In this document: piece after piece, positions 53,901-64,000 of the stretch
Layout: each line of letters opens with the position of its first letter
Numbering within the stretch: the stretch's first letter is position 1
Source of the DNA: Bugula neritina
Lineage: Eukaryota > Bryozoa > Gymnolaemata > Cheilostomatida > Bugulidae
Assembly: GCA_964035545.1 (NCBI GenBank)
Contig: OZ037767.1
Span: 17,733,781-17,797,780, forward strand
DNA: 64,000 bases
Direction of reading: 5' to 3'
The notes under the pieces: generated by a model
What the model was told of the DNA's origin: nothing
What the model saw: only the letters and a program-made list of their open reading frames with translations
Databases searched by the model: none
Program-made: the position numbers and the translations under genes

Positions 53901-55976
53901 CAGTGTGAGTAATATAGTACTAACAGTCTGAGTAATGTAGTACTAACAGTGTGAGTAATGTAGTACTAACAGTGTGAGTAATATAGTACTAACAGTATAA
54001 GTAATATAGTACTAACAGTGTGAGTAGTATAGTACTAACAGTATAAGTAATATAGTACTAACAGTGTGAGTAATATAGCAGTATAATAACTTTATGTAGG
54101 ACGCAGTTAATGAAGAATACAGACGCATGCTACACAACAAAATTGAGCCACAGCTTAGCTCGCAATTCACCAACAACATTGACATAGGGCTGGATATATT
54201 CGCCGACCCACAAGCTGGTATAGGCAGATATAGGTCACCAAAGGCTACAGCAGATGGCTGGACTAATGGCCAGTTTGTCTATGATGGATCCCACCCAGAA
54301 GAGATGTGAGTTCAACAAATGTTAATGTATTCAGACAGAGTAGAGTAGAGCTTAGAGTAGAGTAGAGCTTAGGGTAGAGTAGAGTAGAGTAGAGTAGAGC
54401 TTAGAGTAGAGTAGAGTAGAGTAGAGTAGAGTAGAGTAGAGCTTAGAGTAGAGTAGAGCTTAGGGTAGAGTAGAGCTTAGAGTAGAGTAGAGCTTAGAGT
54501 AGAGTAGAGTAGAGTAGAGTAGAGCTTAGAGTAGAGTAGAGCTTAGGGTAGAGTAGAGCTTAGGGTAGAGTAGAGCTTAGGGTAGAGTAGAGCTTAGAGT
54601 AGAGTAGAGCTTAGAGTAGAGTAGAGCTTAGGGTAGAATAGAGCTTAGGGTAGAGTAGAGCTTAGAGTAGAGTAGAGCTTAGGGTAGAGTAGAGCTTAGA
54701 GTAGAGTAGAGTTTAGGGTAGAGTAGAGCTGGAGGTGGTAATGCTGCCATTATTGTTTGCATTTAGCTTGAAGGTGGTAATGTTGCCGATACTGGTACAC
54801 GAAGCCATGCCAGGTCATCACTATCAATACAGTTACATGCTCTCCAGGACTAACATACCAGCTGTCAGGCAGCTTGTTGATGGAAGCAACAAAGATCAAA
54901 GTCCATTCAACTTTCCTTCTTACACAGTATATGTAGAAGTAAGTATATGTAGAAGTAAGTATATGTAGAAGTAAGTTCATACTGATTACTTACCGTATGG
55001 CTACACAGTATATATATAAATATTTCTACCATAGGGCTGGGCGTTGTATGCAGAGTATCTCAGTGAGCCGATGGGAATTGTAAAAACAGATAAAGAAAAG
55101 TTTGGCAAATTATCCATGGAGAGTTTGAGAGCAGCTAGGCTAGTTGTAGACACTGGAATACATTATTACAAGTAAGTATAGATTATATACTGAGTAAGTG
55201 TAGATTATATACTGAGTAAGTATAGATTATATACTGAGTAAGTGTAGATTATATACTGAGTAAGTGTAGATTATATACTGAGTAAGTGTAGATTATATAC
55301 TGAGTAAGTGTAGATTATATACTGAGTAAGTGTAGATTATATACTGAGTAAGTGTAGATTATATACTGAGTAAGTGTAGATTATATACTGAATAAGTGTA
55401 GATTATATACTGAATAAGTATAGATTATATACTGAGTAAGTATAGATTATATACTGAGTAAGTATAGATTATATACTGAGTGAACATCCATTTAGCTGGA
55501 CAATGCAAAGAGCTGTCGACTACCTCAAAGCAAACACTGCCCTAAGCAACGCCTCCTGCTGGGGACAGATTGAGAGATACGTGAAGTGGCCAGGCCAGGC
55601 CTGCAGCTATAAGATCGGAGAACTAAAGATAAAGGAGATCAGACAAAGAGCAGAGCAGGAACTCGGTAGGTCTACGTGTGTCTATCTGCACTCTAAGACC
55701 AGTTGGTCACTCCATTCTCAGTTGCAAGGAAACCAATATGTTGAGCTACTTTGTAATAACATTGTAGGAGCTGCCTTTAACCCCAAGACCTTTCACGATG
55801 CCATATTTGACCTTGGCCCTTGTTCCATGGAAATATTGGAGGATCAATTGCATGAATGGATAGACAGAGAAAAGGCTCTGGCAGCCAAGCAGGCAGCTGC
55901 TAGTCTTGACTGCAGAATGACTCTCTTCTTGCCTATAGCTGTGGCAGCACTTAGCTACATGCAGATATACAGCTAG
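44930..55976 (+). CDS. DUF885-family metallopeptidase-like protein, 14 exons
   Basis: Exons: 44930-44981, 46887-47068, 47563-47696, 48004-48115, 51837-51905, 52021-52121, 52238-52316, 53209-53376, 53680-53766, 54100-54305, 54767-54938, 55035-55171, 55496-55665 and 55768-55976. Phases agree and give 625 aa. Exon 1 encodes [16 protein letters not shown], which with the next exon looks like a signal peptide. The body matches the DUF885 layout: [17 protein letters not shown] near the N-terminus, then [21 protein letters not shown] and the zinc-type motif HEAMPGHH (~408-415). [10 protein letters not shown] segment (~455) holds a likely third ligand Glu461. The C-terminus ends in a hydrophobic stretch ([17 protein letters not shown]), perhaps a GPI signal. 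Family peptidase activity is inferred from the motifs; the substrate is unknown. Nearly every intron is a tandem array. AATAAA lies at 56164. Confidence 0.9.
45115..46882 (+). repeat. About 1.8 kb of 22-bp minisatellite in DUF885 intron 1
   Basis: Around 80 copies of CACTGTAATATATCATATAT(CT) with GAT/CAT and insertion variants. The last copy becomes the acceptor CACTGTAATATATCATGCAG of exon 2. Confidence 0.93.
47085..47488 (+). repeat. 31-bp minisatellite in DUF885 intron 2
   Basis: About 13 copies containing CACAGTGTACAGTTATACAT and GTACTTATA. Confidence 0.9.
47705..48000 (+). repeat. 33-bp repeat rich in TACTAAC in DUF885 intron 3
   Basis: About nine copies of a unit holding ATACTAACTGATACTAACAC. 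Most copies carry two TACTAAC sites, the ideal branch-point sequence. Confidence 0.92.
48116..51832 (+). repeat. About 3.7 kb array of TACTCTGT(T)ATAC in DUF885 intron 4
   Basis: Some 280 copies of 11-13-bp modules (TACTCTGTATAC or TACTCTGTTATAC) in a shuffled order with larger duplicated blocks. It begins at the donor GTAAGTTACTCTG and stops just before the exon 5 acceptor. The 800-codon ORFs here are artefacts. Confidence 0.95.
51880..51982 (+). repeat. 39-bp exon-end/donor repeat across DUF885 exon 5 and intron 5
   Basis: Copy 1 spans the end of exon 5 (CTGCTGTATCTACATGT|GTAAGT). Copy 2 lies wholly in the intron with the same donor, and copy 3 is partial. Thirty-nine bases equal 13 codons, and the frame is open to the second donor. 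Confidence 0.93.
52325..53203 (+). repeat. 31-bp minisatellite in DUF885 intron 7
   Basis: About 28 copies with core ACACAGTACTGTACATGTAT followed by ATCTG(T/C)TAT. Confidence 0.92.
53377..53632 (+). repeat. 25-bp GT...AG minisatellite in DUF885 intron 8
   Basis: About ten copies. The unit starts GTATGAGGTGTGACAGATG and ends GAGCAG or AAGCAG. Exon 8 ends GAGATGAAGCAG|GTATAAAG, so exon end and donor recur at each AG|GT joint. Confidence 0.93.
53764..54085 (+). repeat. 23-bp mini-intron-like repeat in DUF885 intron 9
   Basis: About 13 copies. Each begins GTGAGTAATATAG and continues TACTAACAGT. It therefore carries a donor, a perfect TACTAAC and an AG in 22 bases, plus the T of the exon end (AGT|GTGAGT). 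Confidence 0.93.
54335..54732 (+). repeat. GTAGA-based repeat in DUF885 intron 10
   Basis: AGAGTAGAGTAGAGCTTAG-type modules of 5, 10 and 15 bp. Confidence 0.9.
54926..54975 (+). repeat. 16-bp exon-end/donor repeat at DUF885 exon 11
   Basis: Three copies of TATATGTAGAAGTAAG. The first is the exon 11 end plus donor (TATATGTAGAA|GTAAG). Confidence 0.93.
55172..55482 (+). repeat. 22-bp donor-bearing minisatellite in DUF885 intron 12
   Basis: About 14 copies, each starting GTAAGTGTAGATTATATACT. The first starts at the exon 12 donor itself. Confidence 0.93.
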
Positions 55977-56068
55977 TGCTAAGGCACAGTCATAGAGACA
56001 GATATACAGCTAGTGCTAAGGCACAGTCATAGAGACAGATATACAGCTAGTGTTAAGGCACAGTCATA
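55958..56068 (+). repeat. 37-bp tandem triplication at the DUF885 stop codon
   Basis: Three copies starting CAGATATACAGCTAGTG. The first encodes the last residues and stop (QIYS*), and the others lie in the 3' UTR. Confidence 0.9.
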
Positions 56069-57693
56069 GAGACGGCTTATGAACAATCATTACATACAGC
56101 AGTATTGCAGTGTGTGCACATTAAGTCTATATTGCATAATATGTTACACGTGATAAGATAATCAATAAAATCTGTTCTTTATAATATTTGACATGAAACA
56201 GCCATACTGAGTGCAAGTAACTCCACTGCCAGGTATCAACACCAGTAGTTACTGAGTATATACCAATAGTTACTGAGTATATACCAGTAGTTACTGAGTA
56301 TATACCAGTAGTCACTGAGTATATACCAATAGTCACTGAGTATATACCAGTAGTTACTGAGTATATACTAGTAGTTACTGAGTATATACCAATAGTTACT
56401 GAGTATATACCAATAGTTACTGAGTAAAGACCAATAGTTACTGGTCTTAAAATTTATTTGAGCAAAAATCGAAGACATAAGACCTGCATGCTGCAGCAAA
56501 AGGTCATGACTTGAATGTAGTTATGAATATAAAAATATAAAACACTACATAATATAATAATATCAACTATATAATATAATAATATCAACTATATAATATA
56601 ATACTATCATCAACTATGAATATGTGATGAGAAATCAAACAGAATGTGTATAAATATAATCCTCTAGAATACAGCTATTCTGGTTCTATAAAATGTAGCA
56701 AATTATTAATCAGAGAGTGAGTTACTGGTCACTGCAGACTACTAGGTGAATAGTTACCAGTAACTTGAGACTACTAGGTGAATAGTTACTAGTAGCTTTA
56801 GACTACTAGGTGAATAGTTACTAGTAACTTTAGACTACTAGGTGAATAGTTACTAGTAACTTTAGACTACTAGGTGAATAGTTACCAGTAACTTGAGACT
56901 ACTAGGTGAATAGTTACTAGTAACTTTAGACTACTAGGTGAATAGTTACTAGTAACTTTAGACTACTACGTAAATAGTTACTAGTAACTTTAGACTACTA
57001 GGTGAATAGTTACTAGTAACTTTAGGCTACTAGGTGAATAGTTACTAGTAACTTTAGACTACTAGGTGAATAGTTACTAGTAACTTTAGACTACTAGGTG
57101 AATAGTTACTAGTAACTTTAGACTACTAGGTGAATAGTTACTAGTAACTTTAGACTACTAGGTGAATAGTTACTAGTAACTTTAGACTACTAGGTGAATA
57201 GTTACTAGTAACTTTAGACTACTACGTAAATAGTTACTAGTAACTTTAGACTACTAGGTGAATAGTTACTAGTAACTTTAGGCTACTAGGTGAATAGTTA
57301 CTAGTAACTTTAGACTACTAGGTGAATAGTTACTAGTAACTTTAGACTACCAGGTGAATAGTTACTAGTAACTTTAGACTACTAGGTGAATAGTTACTAG
57401 TAACTTTAGACTACTAGGTGAATAGTTACTAGTAACTTTAGACTACTAGGTGAATAGTTACTAGTAACTTTAGACTACTAGGTGAATAGTTACTAGTAAC
57501 TTTAGACTACTAGGTGAATAGTTACTAGTAACTTTAGACTACTAGGTGAATAGTTACTAGTAACTTTAGACTACTAGGTGAATAGTTACTAGTAACTTTA
57601 GACTACTCGGTGAATAGTTACTAGTAACTTTAGACTACTAGGTGAATAGTTACTAGTAACTGCAGACTACTAGGTGAATAGTTACTAGTAACT
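55977..57693. other. Region between convergent DUF885 and WDR81 genes
   Basis: Contains the 37-bp triplication, a polyadenylation signal AATAAA (56164-56169) for DUF885, a 21-bp array, AT-rich sequence (56450-56700) and the 32-bp array. No gene is seen. Confidence 0.5.
56235..56440. repeat. 21-bp minisatellite
   Basis: About nine copies of CCAGTAGTTACTGAGTATAT(A). Confidence 0.9.
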
Positions 57694-57722
57694 TTAGGCA
57701 ACTAAGTAAATAGTTCCAGAGT
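56735..57722 (-). repeat. 32-bp minisatellite running into the WDR81 stop codon
   Basis: About 30 copies. On the WDR81 sense strand the coding end ACTATTTACTTAGTTGCCTAAAG is followed by units with ACTATTCACCTAGTAGTCTAAAG. The last codons and stop thus look like the first monomer. Confidence 0.92.
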
Positions 57723-60700
57723 CTGAACCAAGGACAAGCTGTCTATTCAAAGGCAAGAGGCACATTGAGGTGAGAGTTCCCTTGAAAACCTCAGGGCGCA
57801 GCTTATCTCCCGGAGCACCTCGAAAGTTCCCCTGCAGCAAAGTAGAATTTTCAAACTGTACATTATATACTAGAAAATATTGCATATCCTATAGAATATT
57901 ATTATATAGACATATTATAGACCATATTGTATATACTATAGAATACTATTATAGACATATTATAGACAATATTGTACATACTATAGAATACTATTATAGA
58001 CATATTATAGACAGTATTGTATATGCTATAGAATACTATTATAGACATATTATAGACCATATTGTATATACTATAGAATACTATTATAGACATATTATAG
58101 ACAGTATTGTATATGCTATAGAATACTATTATAGACATATTACAGACAATATTGTATATACTATAGAATACTATTATAGACATATTATAGACCATATTGC
58201 ATATCCTATAGAATATTATTATATAGACATATTATAGACAGTATTGTACATACTATAGAATACTATTATAGACATATTATAGACCATATTGCATATACTA
58301 TAGAATACTATTATAGACATATTATAGAGAGTGAGTACCTCATAAACATATGGCTGATAAGTAGAAACTCTGTTAGCTTGACTAGCTGTAATGACTGCCT
58401 TGTTGTAAACCTGTATGGAAGTGACTTGTTGCTCATAGGTTAGTCTAGTTTGACAGGTTGGAGTGGAGGAGTTGTGACTCCACAGGGCCAGGTGTCCGTC
58501 CATGGAACACGTGATGAACTGACTGTGATTGTAGGCCGTCATCTAAAGGTAGAGAGAGAGATGAGTATTATATGTAGAGAGATGAGTATTATATGTAGAG
58601 AGATGAGTAATATATGTAGAGAGATGAGTAATATATGTAGAGAGATGAGTATTATATGTAGAGAGATGAGTATTATATGTAGAGAGATGAGTATTATATG
58701 TAGAGAGATGAGTATTATATGTAGAGAGATGAGTATTATATGTAGAGAGATGAGTATTATATGTAGAGAGATGAGTATTATATGTAGAGAGATGAGTATT
58801 ATATGTAGAGAGATGAGTATTATATGTAGAGAGATGAGTATTATATGTAGAGAGATGAGTATTATATGTAGAGAGATGAGTATTATATGTAGAGAGATGA
58901 GTATTATATGTAGAGAGATGAGTATTATATGTAGAGAGATGAGTAATATATGTAGAGAGATGAGTATTATAAGTAGAGAGATGAGTATTATATGTAGAGA
59001 GATGAGTATTATATGTAGAGAGATGAGTAATATATGTAGAGAGATGAGTATTATATGTAGAGAGATGAGTATTATATGTAGAGAGATGAGTATTATATGT
59101 AGAGAGATGAGTAATATATGTAGAGAGATGAGTATTATAAGTAGAGAGATGAGTATTATATGTAGAGAGATGAGTATTATATGTAGAGAGATGAGTATTA
59201 TATGTAGAGAGATGAGTATTATATGTAGAGAGAAAGCTATGACACAACAGCACCTGTGTTAAGTCACTTTCCATGCCTCTACACATCCAAGATGCTAGTA
59301 TGAAACCAGTCCTAAAGTCTAATACACATATGGAGCCTGTGGTATGCGCCGCTGCTATCCATGTAGACCCTAAGGCTATTCCAGCTATGGAGCCAGAACT
59401 AGGAGGTGGAACTCGAAATTCATGAGCAAACCGGTCTTGTCGAATGTCTATGAACCTGTAAATAGAACATGTCTCTCTGTATATCACTATATTACGTACT
59501 ATACATATTACTATATTACTATATTACTACATGTATATTACTACAGATATATTACTACAGATATATTACTACAGATATATTACTACAGATATATTACTAC
59601 AGATATATTACTACAGATATATTACTACAGATATATTACTACATATATATTACTACAGATATATTACTACAGATATATTACTATATTACTACATGTATAT
59701 TACTATATTACTACAGATATATTACTACATATATATTACTATATTACTACAGATATATCACCTGAGGGCAGAGTCAGGGGTAGCGGCAGCAATCAGATGA
59801 TCAGAAAGGAAACTCTGCACAGTTTGAACAGCTGAGAATCCAACAGCTGGTTTATTAGACTCGTACTGAGATAACAGAGCACCAGTCATGGTGTCCCACA
59901 CCTGTAGAATAACACGTGTAGAGTAACACATGTAGAATAGCACGAGTAGAATAACACCTGTAGAATAACACGTGTAGAATAATACCTTTAGAATAACACC
60001 TGTAGAATAACACCTGTAAAATAATACCTTTAGAATAACACCTGTAGAATAACACCTGCAGAATAACACCTGTAGAATAACACGTGTAGAATAACACGTG
60101 TAGAATAACACCTGTAGAATAGCACCTGTAGAATAACACCTGTAGAATAACACCTGTAGAATAGCACGTGTAGAATAACACCTGTAGAATAACACGTGTA
60201 GAATAACACCTGTAGAATAACACCTGTAGAATAACACGTGTAGAATAGCACCTGTAGAACAACACGTGTAGAATAGCACCTGTAGAATAACACGTGTAGA
60301 ATAACACGTGTAGAATAACACGTGTAGAATAACACCTGTAGAATAACACCTGTAGAATAACACGAGTAGAATAGCACGTGTAGACTAGCACCTGTAGACT
60401 AGCACCTGTAGAATAACACCAGTAGAATAACACTGTTAACAGCAGACTGAAACTCACATGAATAGAACCGTCACAGGAGACCATCTGCTTGACGGAGTCC
60501 AGGAAAGTAGCGAAGAAAACAGATTTCTTGTGCTCCGAGTAAGTGAACTGCGGGGTGCACCTGTGAAACAGGAATGAGAGTAAATATTTGCTAAGCTGTG
60601 CTCAGTTTGCCACGAACAAGATATGAAAGCTGTGAAACATCTGACAGAAGGAATGGGCTTACCGAGCAGATCCACTTCCTGTGTTCCTTAAAGACCAGAG

Positions 60701-61326
60701 TCTCACCGTCCTATCTTTACCTCCAGACACAAGAGAGTTCTCATTATCTAGTACAGATAGACTCCTTACTAGGCCAACGTGTCCTGTATATAATACATTA
60801 CATTATAATACACATACTATAGAGTAGATACTATACCTGTATATAATACACTACATTATAATACACATACTGTAGAGTAGATGCTATACCTGTATATAAT
60901 ACACTACATTATAATACACATACTATAGTAGATGCTATACCTGTATATAATACACTACATTATAATACACATACTGTAGAGTAGATGCTATACCTGTATA
61001 TAATACACTACATTATAATACACATACTATAGAGTAGATGTTATACCTGTATATAATACACTACATTATAATACACATACTATAGAGTAGATGCTATACC
61101 TGTATATAATACACTACATTATAATACACATACTAGAGTAGATGCTATACATGTATAGATATGTACATAGTATGTAATGCCACTTCACTGACCAGTGAAA
61201 GTTTGAAGGCCAATCTGTTTGAAGTCAAATAGCACTGCCTTGTCCCGACTGTGACCTAATTCGTGCTCCCAATACGCTATCCAATCACCTTTCAAGTGTC
61301 GGGTAGTGAGAAGTTCCATATCAGGT
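57694..61326 (-). CDS. WDR81: WDR81, C-terminal WD40 propeller (partial, 5' end beyond the window)
   Basis: WDR81 is a BEACH/WD40 protein that, with WDR91, restrains early-endosomal PI3-kinase activity. Seven exons are visible on the minus strand: 61326-61193, 60783-60663, 60560-60458, 59901-59762, 59455-59254, 58542-58339 and 57831-57694. All join in phase. They encode about 347 residues: [14 protein letters not shown], then the WD40 stretches [102 protein letters not shown] and the C-terminal [13 protein letters not shown] to [10 protein letters not shown]. The propeller sequence and order fit WDR81 rather than other BEACH proteins. The BEACH domain is outside the window. All introns hold repeats, and the most 5' one runs off the end at 64000. 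Confidence 0.85.
57895..58332 (-). repeat. 45-bp minisatellite in the last WDR81 intron
   Basis: About ten copies containing ACTATTATAGACATATTATA and a variable CATATTGTATA or AGTATTGTAC part. Confidence 0.9.
58553..59232 (-). repeat. 21-bp minisatellite in a WDR81 intron
   Basis: About 32 copies of AGAGATGAGTATTATATGTA(G). The unit is seven codons long, giving spurious ORFs on both strands. Confidence 0.94.
59515..59758 (-). repeat. 12-bp minisatellite in a WDR81 intron
   Basis: Copies of ATATTACTACAG (plus strand), with some (TATTAC)n variants. Confidence 0.9.
59902..60435 (-). repeat. 14-bp GT...AG minisatellite in a WDR81 intron
   Basis: About 38 copies. Sense unit GTGTTATTCTACAG, starting GT and ending AG. 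The next exon starts TTCTACAG|GTGTGGGAC, so the acceptor and the first exon bases are repeated. Confidence 0.93.
60790..61145 (-). repeat. About 53-bp minisatellite in a WDR81 intron
   Basis: Six to seven copies with ACCTGTATATAATACACTAC and ATACACATACT. On the sense strand each copy carries TATACAG|GTATAG, like the exon acceptor TATACAG|GACACG that ends the array. Confidence 0.9.
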
Positions 61327-61344
61327 CTAACAACACAACACAGT

Positions 61345-64000
61345 CAGTCTGTACTCTGTACTCTATATGGTAGAGTTATACTATAGTCTATATGGTAGAG
61401 TTATACTATACTCTATATGGTAGAGTTATACTATACTCTATATGGTAGAGTTATACTATACTCTATATGGTAGAGTTATACTATACTCTATATGGTAGAG
61501 TTATACTATACTCTATATGGTAGAGTTATACTGTACTCTATATGGTAGAGTTATACTGTACTCTATATGGTAGAGTTATACTGTACTCTATATGGTAGAG
61601 TTATACTATAATATATATGGTAGAGTTATACTATACTCTATATGGTAGAGTTATACTGTAGTCTATATGGTAGAGTTATACTATAATATATATGGTAGAG
61701 TTATACTATACTCTATATGGTAGAGTTATACTGTACTCTATATGGTAGAGTTATACTGTACTCTATATGGTAGAGTTATACTATACTCTATATGGTAGAG
61801 TTATACTATACTCTATATGGTAGAGTTATACTGTACTCTATATGGTAGAGTTATACTATACTCTATATGGTAGAGTTATACTGTACTCTATATGGTAGAG
61901 TTATACTGTACTCTATATGGTAGAGTTATACTGTACTCTATATGGTAGAGTTATACTGTACTCTATACGGTAGAGTTATACTATACTCTATACGGTAGAG
62001 TTATACTATACTCTATACGGTAGAGTTATACTATACTCTATACGGTAGAGTTATACTATACTCTATACGGTAGAGTTATACTATACTCTATACGGTAGAG
62101 TTATACTGTACTCTATACGGTAGAGTTATACTGTACTCTATATGGTAGAGTTATACTGTACTCTATATGGTAGAGTTATACTGTACTCTATATGGTAGAG
62201 TTATACTGTACTCTATATGGTAGAGTTATACTATACTCTATATGGTAGAGTTATACTATACTCTATATGGTAGAGTTATACTATACTCTATATGGTAGAG
62301 TTATACTATACTCTATATGGTAGAGTTATACTATACTCTATACGGTAGAGTTATACTATACTCTATACGGTAGAGTTATACTATACTCTATATGGTAGAG
62401 TTATACTATACTCTATATGGTAGAGTTATACTATACTCTATATGGTAGAGTTATACTATAGTCTATATGGTAGAGTTATACTATACTCTATATGGTAGAG
62501 TTATACTATACTCTATATGGTAGAGTTATACTATAATATATATGGTAGAGTTATACTATAATATATATGGTAGAGTTATACTATACTCTATATGGTAGTT
62601 ATACTATACTCTATATGGTAGAGTTATACTATACTCTATATGGTAGAGTTATACTATACTCTATATGGTAGAGTTATACTATACTCTATACGGTAGAGTT
62701 ATACTATAATATATATGGTAGAGTTATACTATACTCTATACGGTAGAGTTATACTGTACTCTATACGGTAGAGTTATACTATACTCTATATGGTAGAGTT
62801 ATACTGTACTCTATATGATAGAGTTATACTATACTCTATATGGTAGAGTTATACTGTACTCTATACGGTAGAGTTATACTATACTCTATACGGTAGAGTT
62901 ATACTATACTCTATACGGTAGAGTTATACTATAATATATATGGTAGAGTTATACTATAGTCTATACGGTAGAGTTATACTATAATATATATGGTAGAGTT
63001 ATACTATACTCTATACGGTAGAGTTATACTATACTCTATACGGTAGAGTTATACTATAATATATATGGTAGAGTTATACTATACTCTATACGGTAGAGTT
63101 ATACTATACTCTATATGGTAGAGTTATACTATACTCTATATGGTAGTTATACTATACTCTATATGGTAGAGTTATACTGTACTCTATATGGTAGAGTTAT
63201 ACTGTACTCTATATGGTAGAGTTATACTATACTCTATATGGTAGAGTTATACTATACTCTATATGGTAGAGTTATACTATACTCTATATGGTAGTTATAC
63301 TATACTCTATATGGTAGAGTTATACTGTACTCTATATGGTAGAGTTATACTATACTCTATATGGTAGAGTTATACTATACTCTATACGGTAGAGTTATAC
63401 TATACTCTATACGGTAGAGTTATACTATACTCTATACGGTAGAGTTATACTATACTCTATATGGTAGAGTTATACTATAATATATATGGTAGAGTTATAC
63501 TATACTCTATACGGTTGAGTTATACTATACTCTATATGGTAGAGTTATACTATAATATATATGGTAGAGTTATACTATACTCTATATGGTAGTTATACTA
63601 TAATATATATGGTAGAGTTATACTATACTCTATATGGTAGAGTTATACTATAGTCTATATGGTAGAGTTATACTATACTCTATATGGTAGAGTTATACTA
63701 TACTCTATACGGTAGAGTTATACTATACTCTATATGGTAGAGTTATACTATACTCTATACGGTAGAGTTATACTATACTCTATACGGTAGAGTTATACTG
63801 TACTCTATATGGTAGAGTTATACTATACTCTATATGGTAGAGTTATACTATACTCTATATGGTAGAGTTATACTGTAGTCTATATGGTAGAGTTATACTA
63901 TACTCTATATGGTAGAGTTATACTATACTCTATATGGTAGAGTTATACTATACTCTATATGGTAGAGTTATACTATACTCTATATGGTAGAGTTATACTA
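61345..64000 (-). repeat. 25-bp minisatellite running off the window (WDR81 intron)
   Basis: More than 100 copies of TATGGTAGAGTTATACTATA(CTCTA) with TATGG/TACGG and ACTATA/ACTGTA variants. These form higher-order patterns. The true length is unknown because the window ends inside the array. Confidence 0.95.

Noticed and set aside
58450-59487. EMSIICR and LSTYNTH repeat proteins on opposite strands
   Set aside because: Both come from the same 21-bp intronic array. The only coding parts there are the two WDR81 exons that flank it.

Overview
The window is animal nuclear DNA, almost certainly from an invertebrate. Every protein gene is split by GT-AG introns. The set includes animal-type families: an ABCC10/MRP7 transporter, a novel-type protein kinase C with C2, C1A, C1B and kinase domains, a PGGHG-type glucosidase acting on collagen sugars, and WDR81. 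I cannot name the species. The base composition is AT-rich outside coding exons and the Ty3 element. By a rough hand tally, tandem repeats with units of about 3-55 bp fill some 29 kb of the 64 kb.

Layout from left to right. IMP4 (+, 503-4057, 6 exons). ABCC10-like transporter (-, 4818-16691, 25 exons). A complete Ty3/gypsy LTR retrotransposon (19010-26582) with apparently identical 271-bp LTRs, one gag-pol ORF and a second zinc-finger ORF. PGGHG-like GH65 glucosidase (+, 27299-31897, 10 exons). A tRNA-derived SINE-like element (about 32005-32175). Novel PKC (-, 33305-41907, 16 exons), with the 3' end of a Penelope-like element and a hammerhead-like motif in one intron. DUF885 metallopeptidase-like protein (+, 44930-55976, 14 exons). 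The C-terminal part of WDR81 (-, 57694 to beyond 64000). Orientations alternate, so genes are tail-to-tail (IMP4/ABCC10, PGGHG/PKC, DUF885/WDR81) or head-to-head (ABCC10/PGGHG with the Ty3 element between them, and PKC/DUF885).

I built the exon models by reading splice sites and checking codon phase at every junction. The four complete multi-exon models other than IMP4 come to about 1551 (ABCC10), 711 (PGGHG), 740 (PKC) and 625 aa (DUF885). IMP4 comes to 293 aa. Where I know the usual length of the family, these agree with it. The genes are housekeeping or signalling genes with no common pathway: rRNA processing, lipophilic-anion export, collagen-sugar catabolism, DAG signalling, peptide hydrolysis and endosomal trafficking.

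The most striking feature is that many intronic minisatellites are amplified splice junctions. The repeat unit often starts exactly at the GT donor and ends in AG, and it carries a copy of the last codons of the upstream exon. In other introns it carries the 3' splice site plus the first codons of the downstream exon. The introns therefore look like stacks of tiny GT...AG modules joined by AG|GT. The clearest case is three perfect 49-bp units, each with GTAAGT, CTAAC and TTACAG, in PGGHG intron 9. Some arrays have units divisible by three and stay open in frame, so using an alternative copy of the site would add a whole number of residues.
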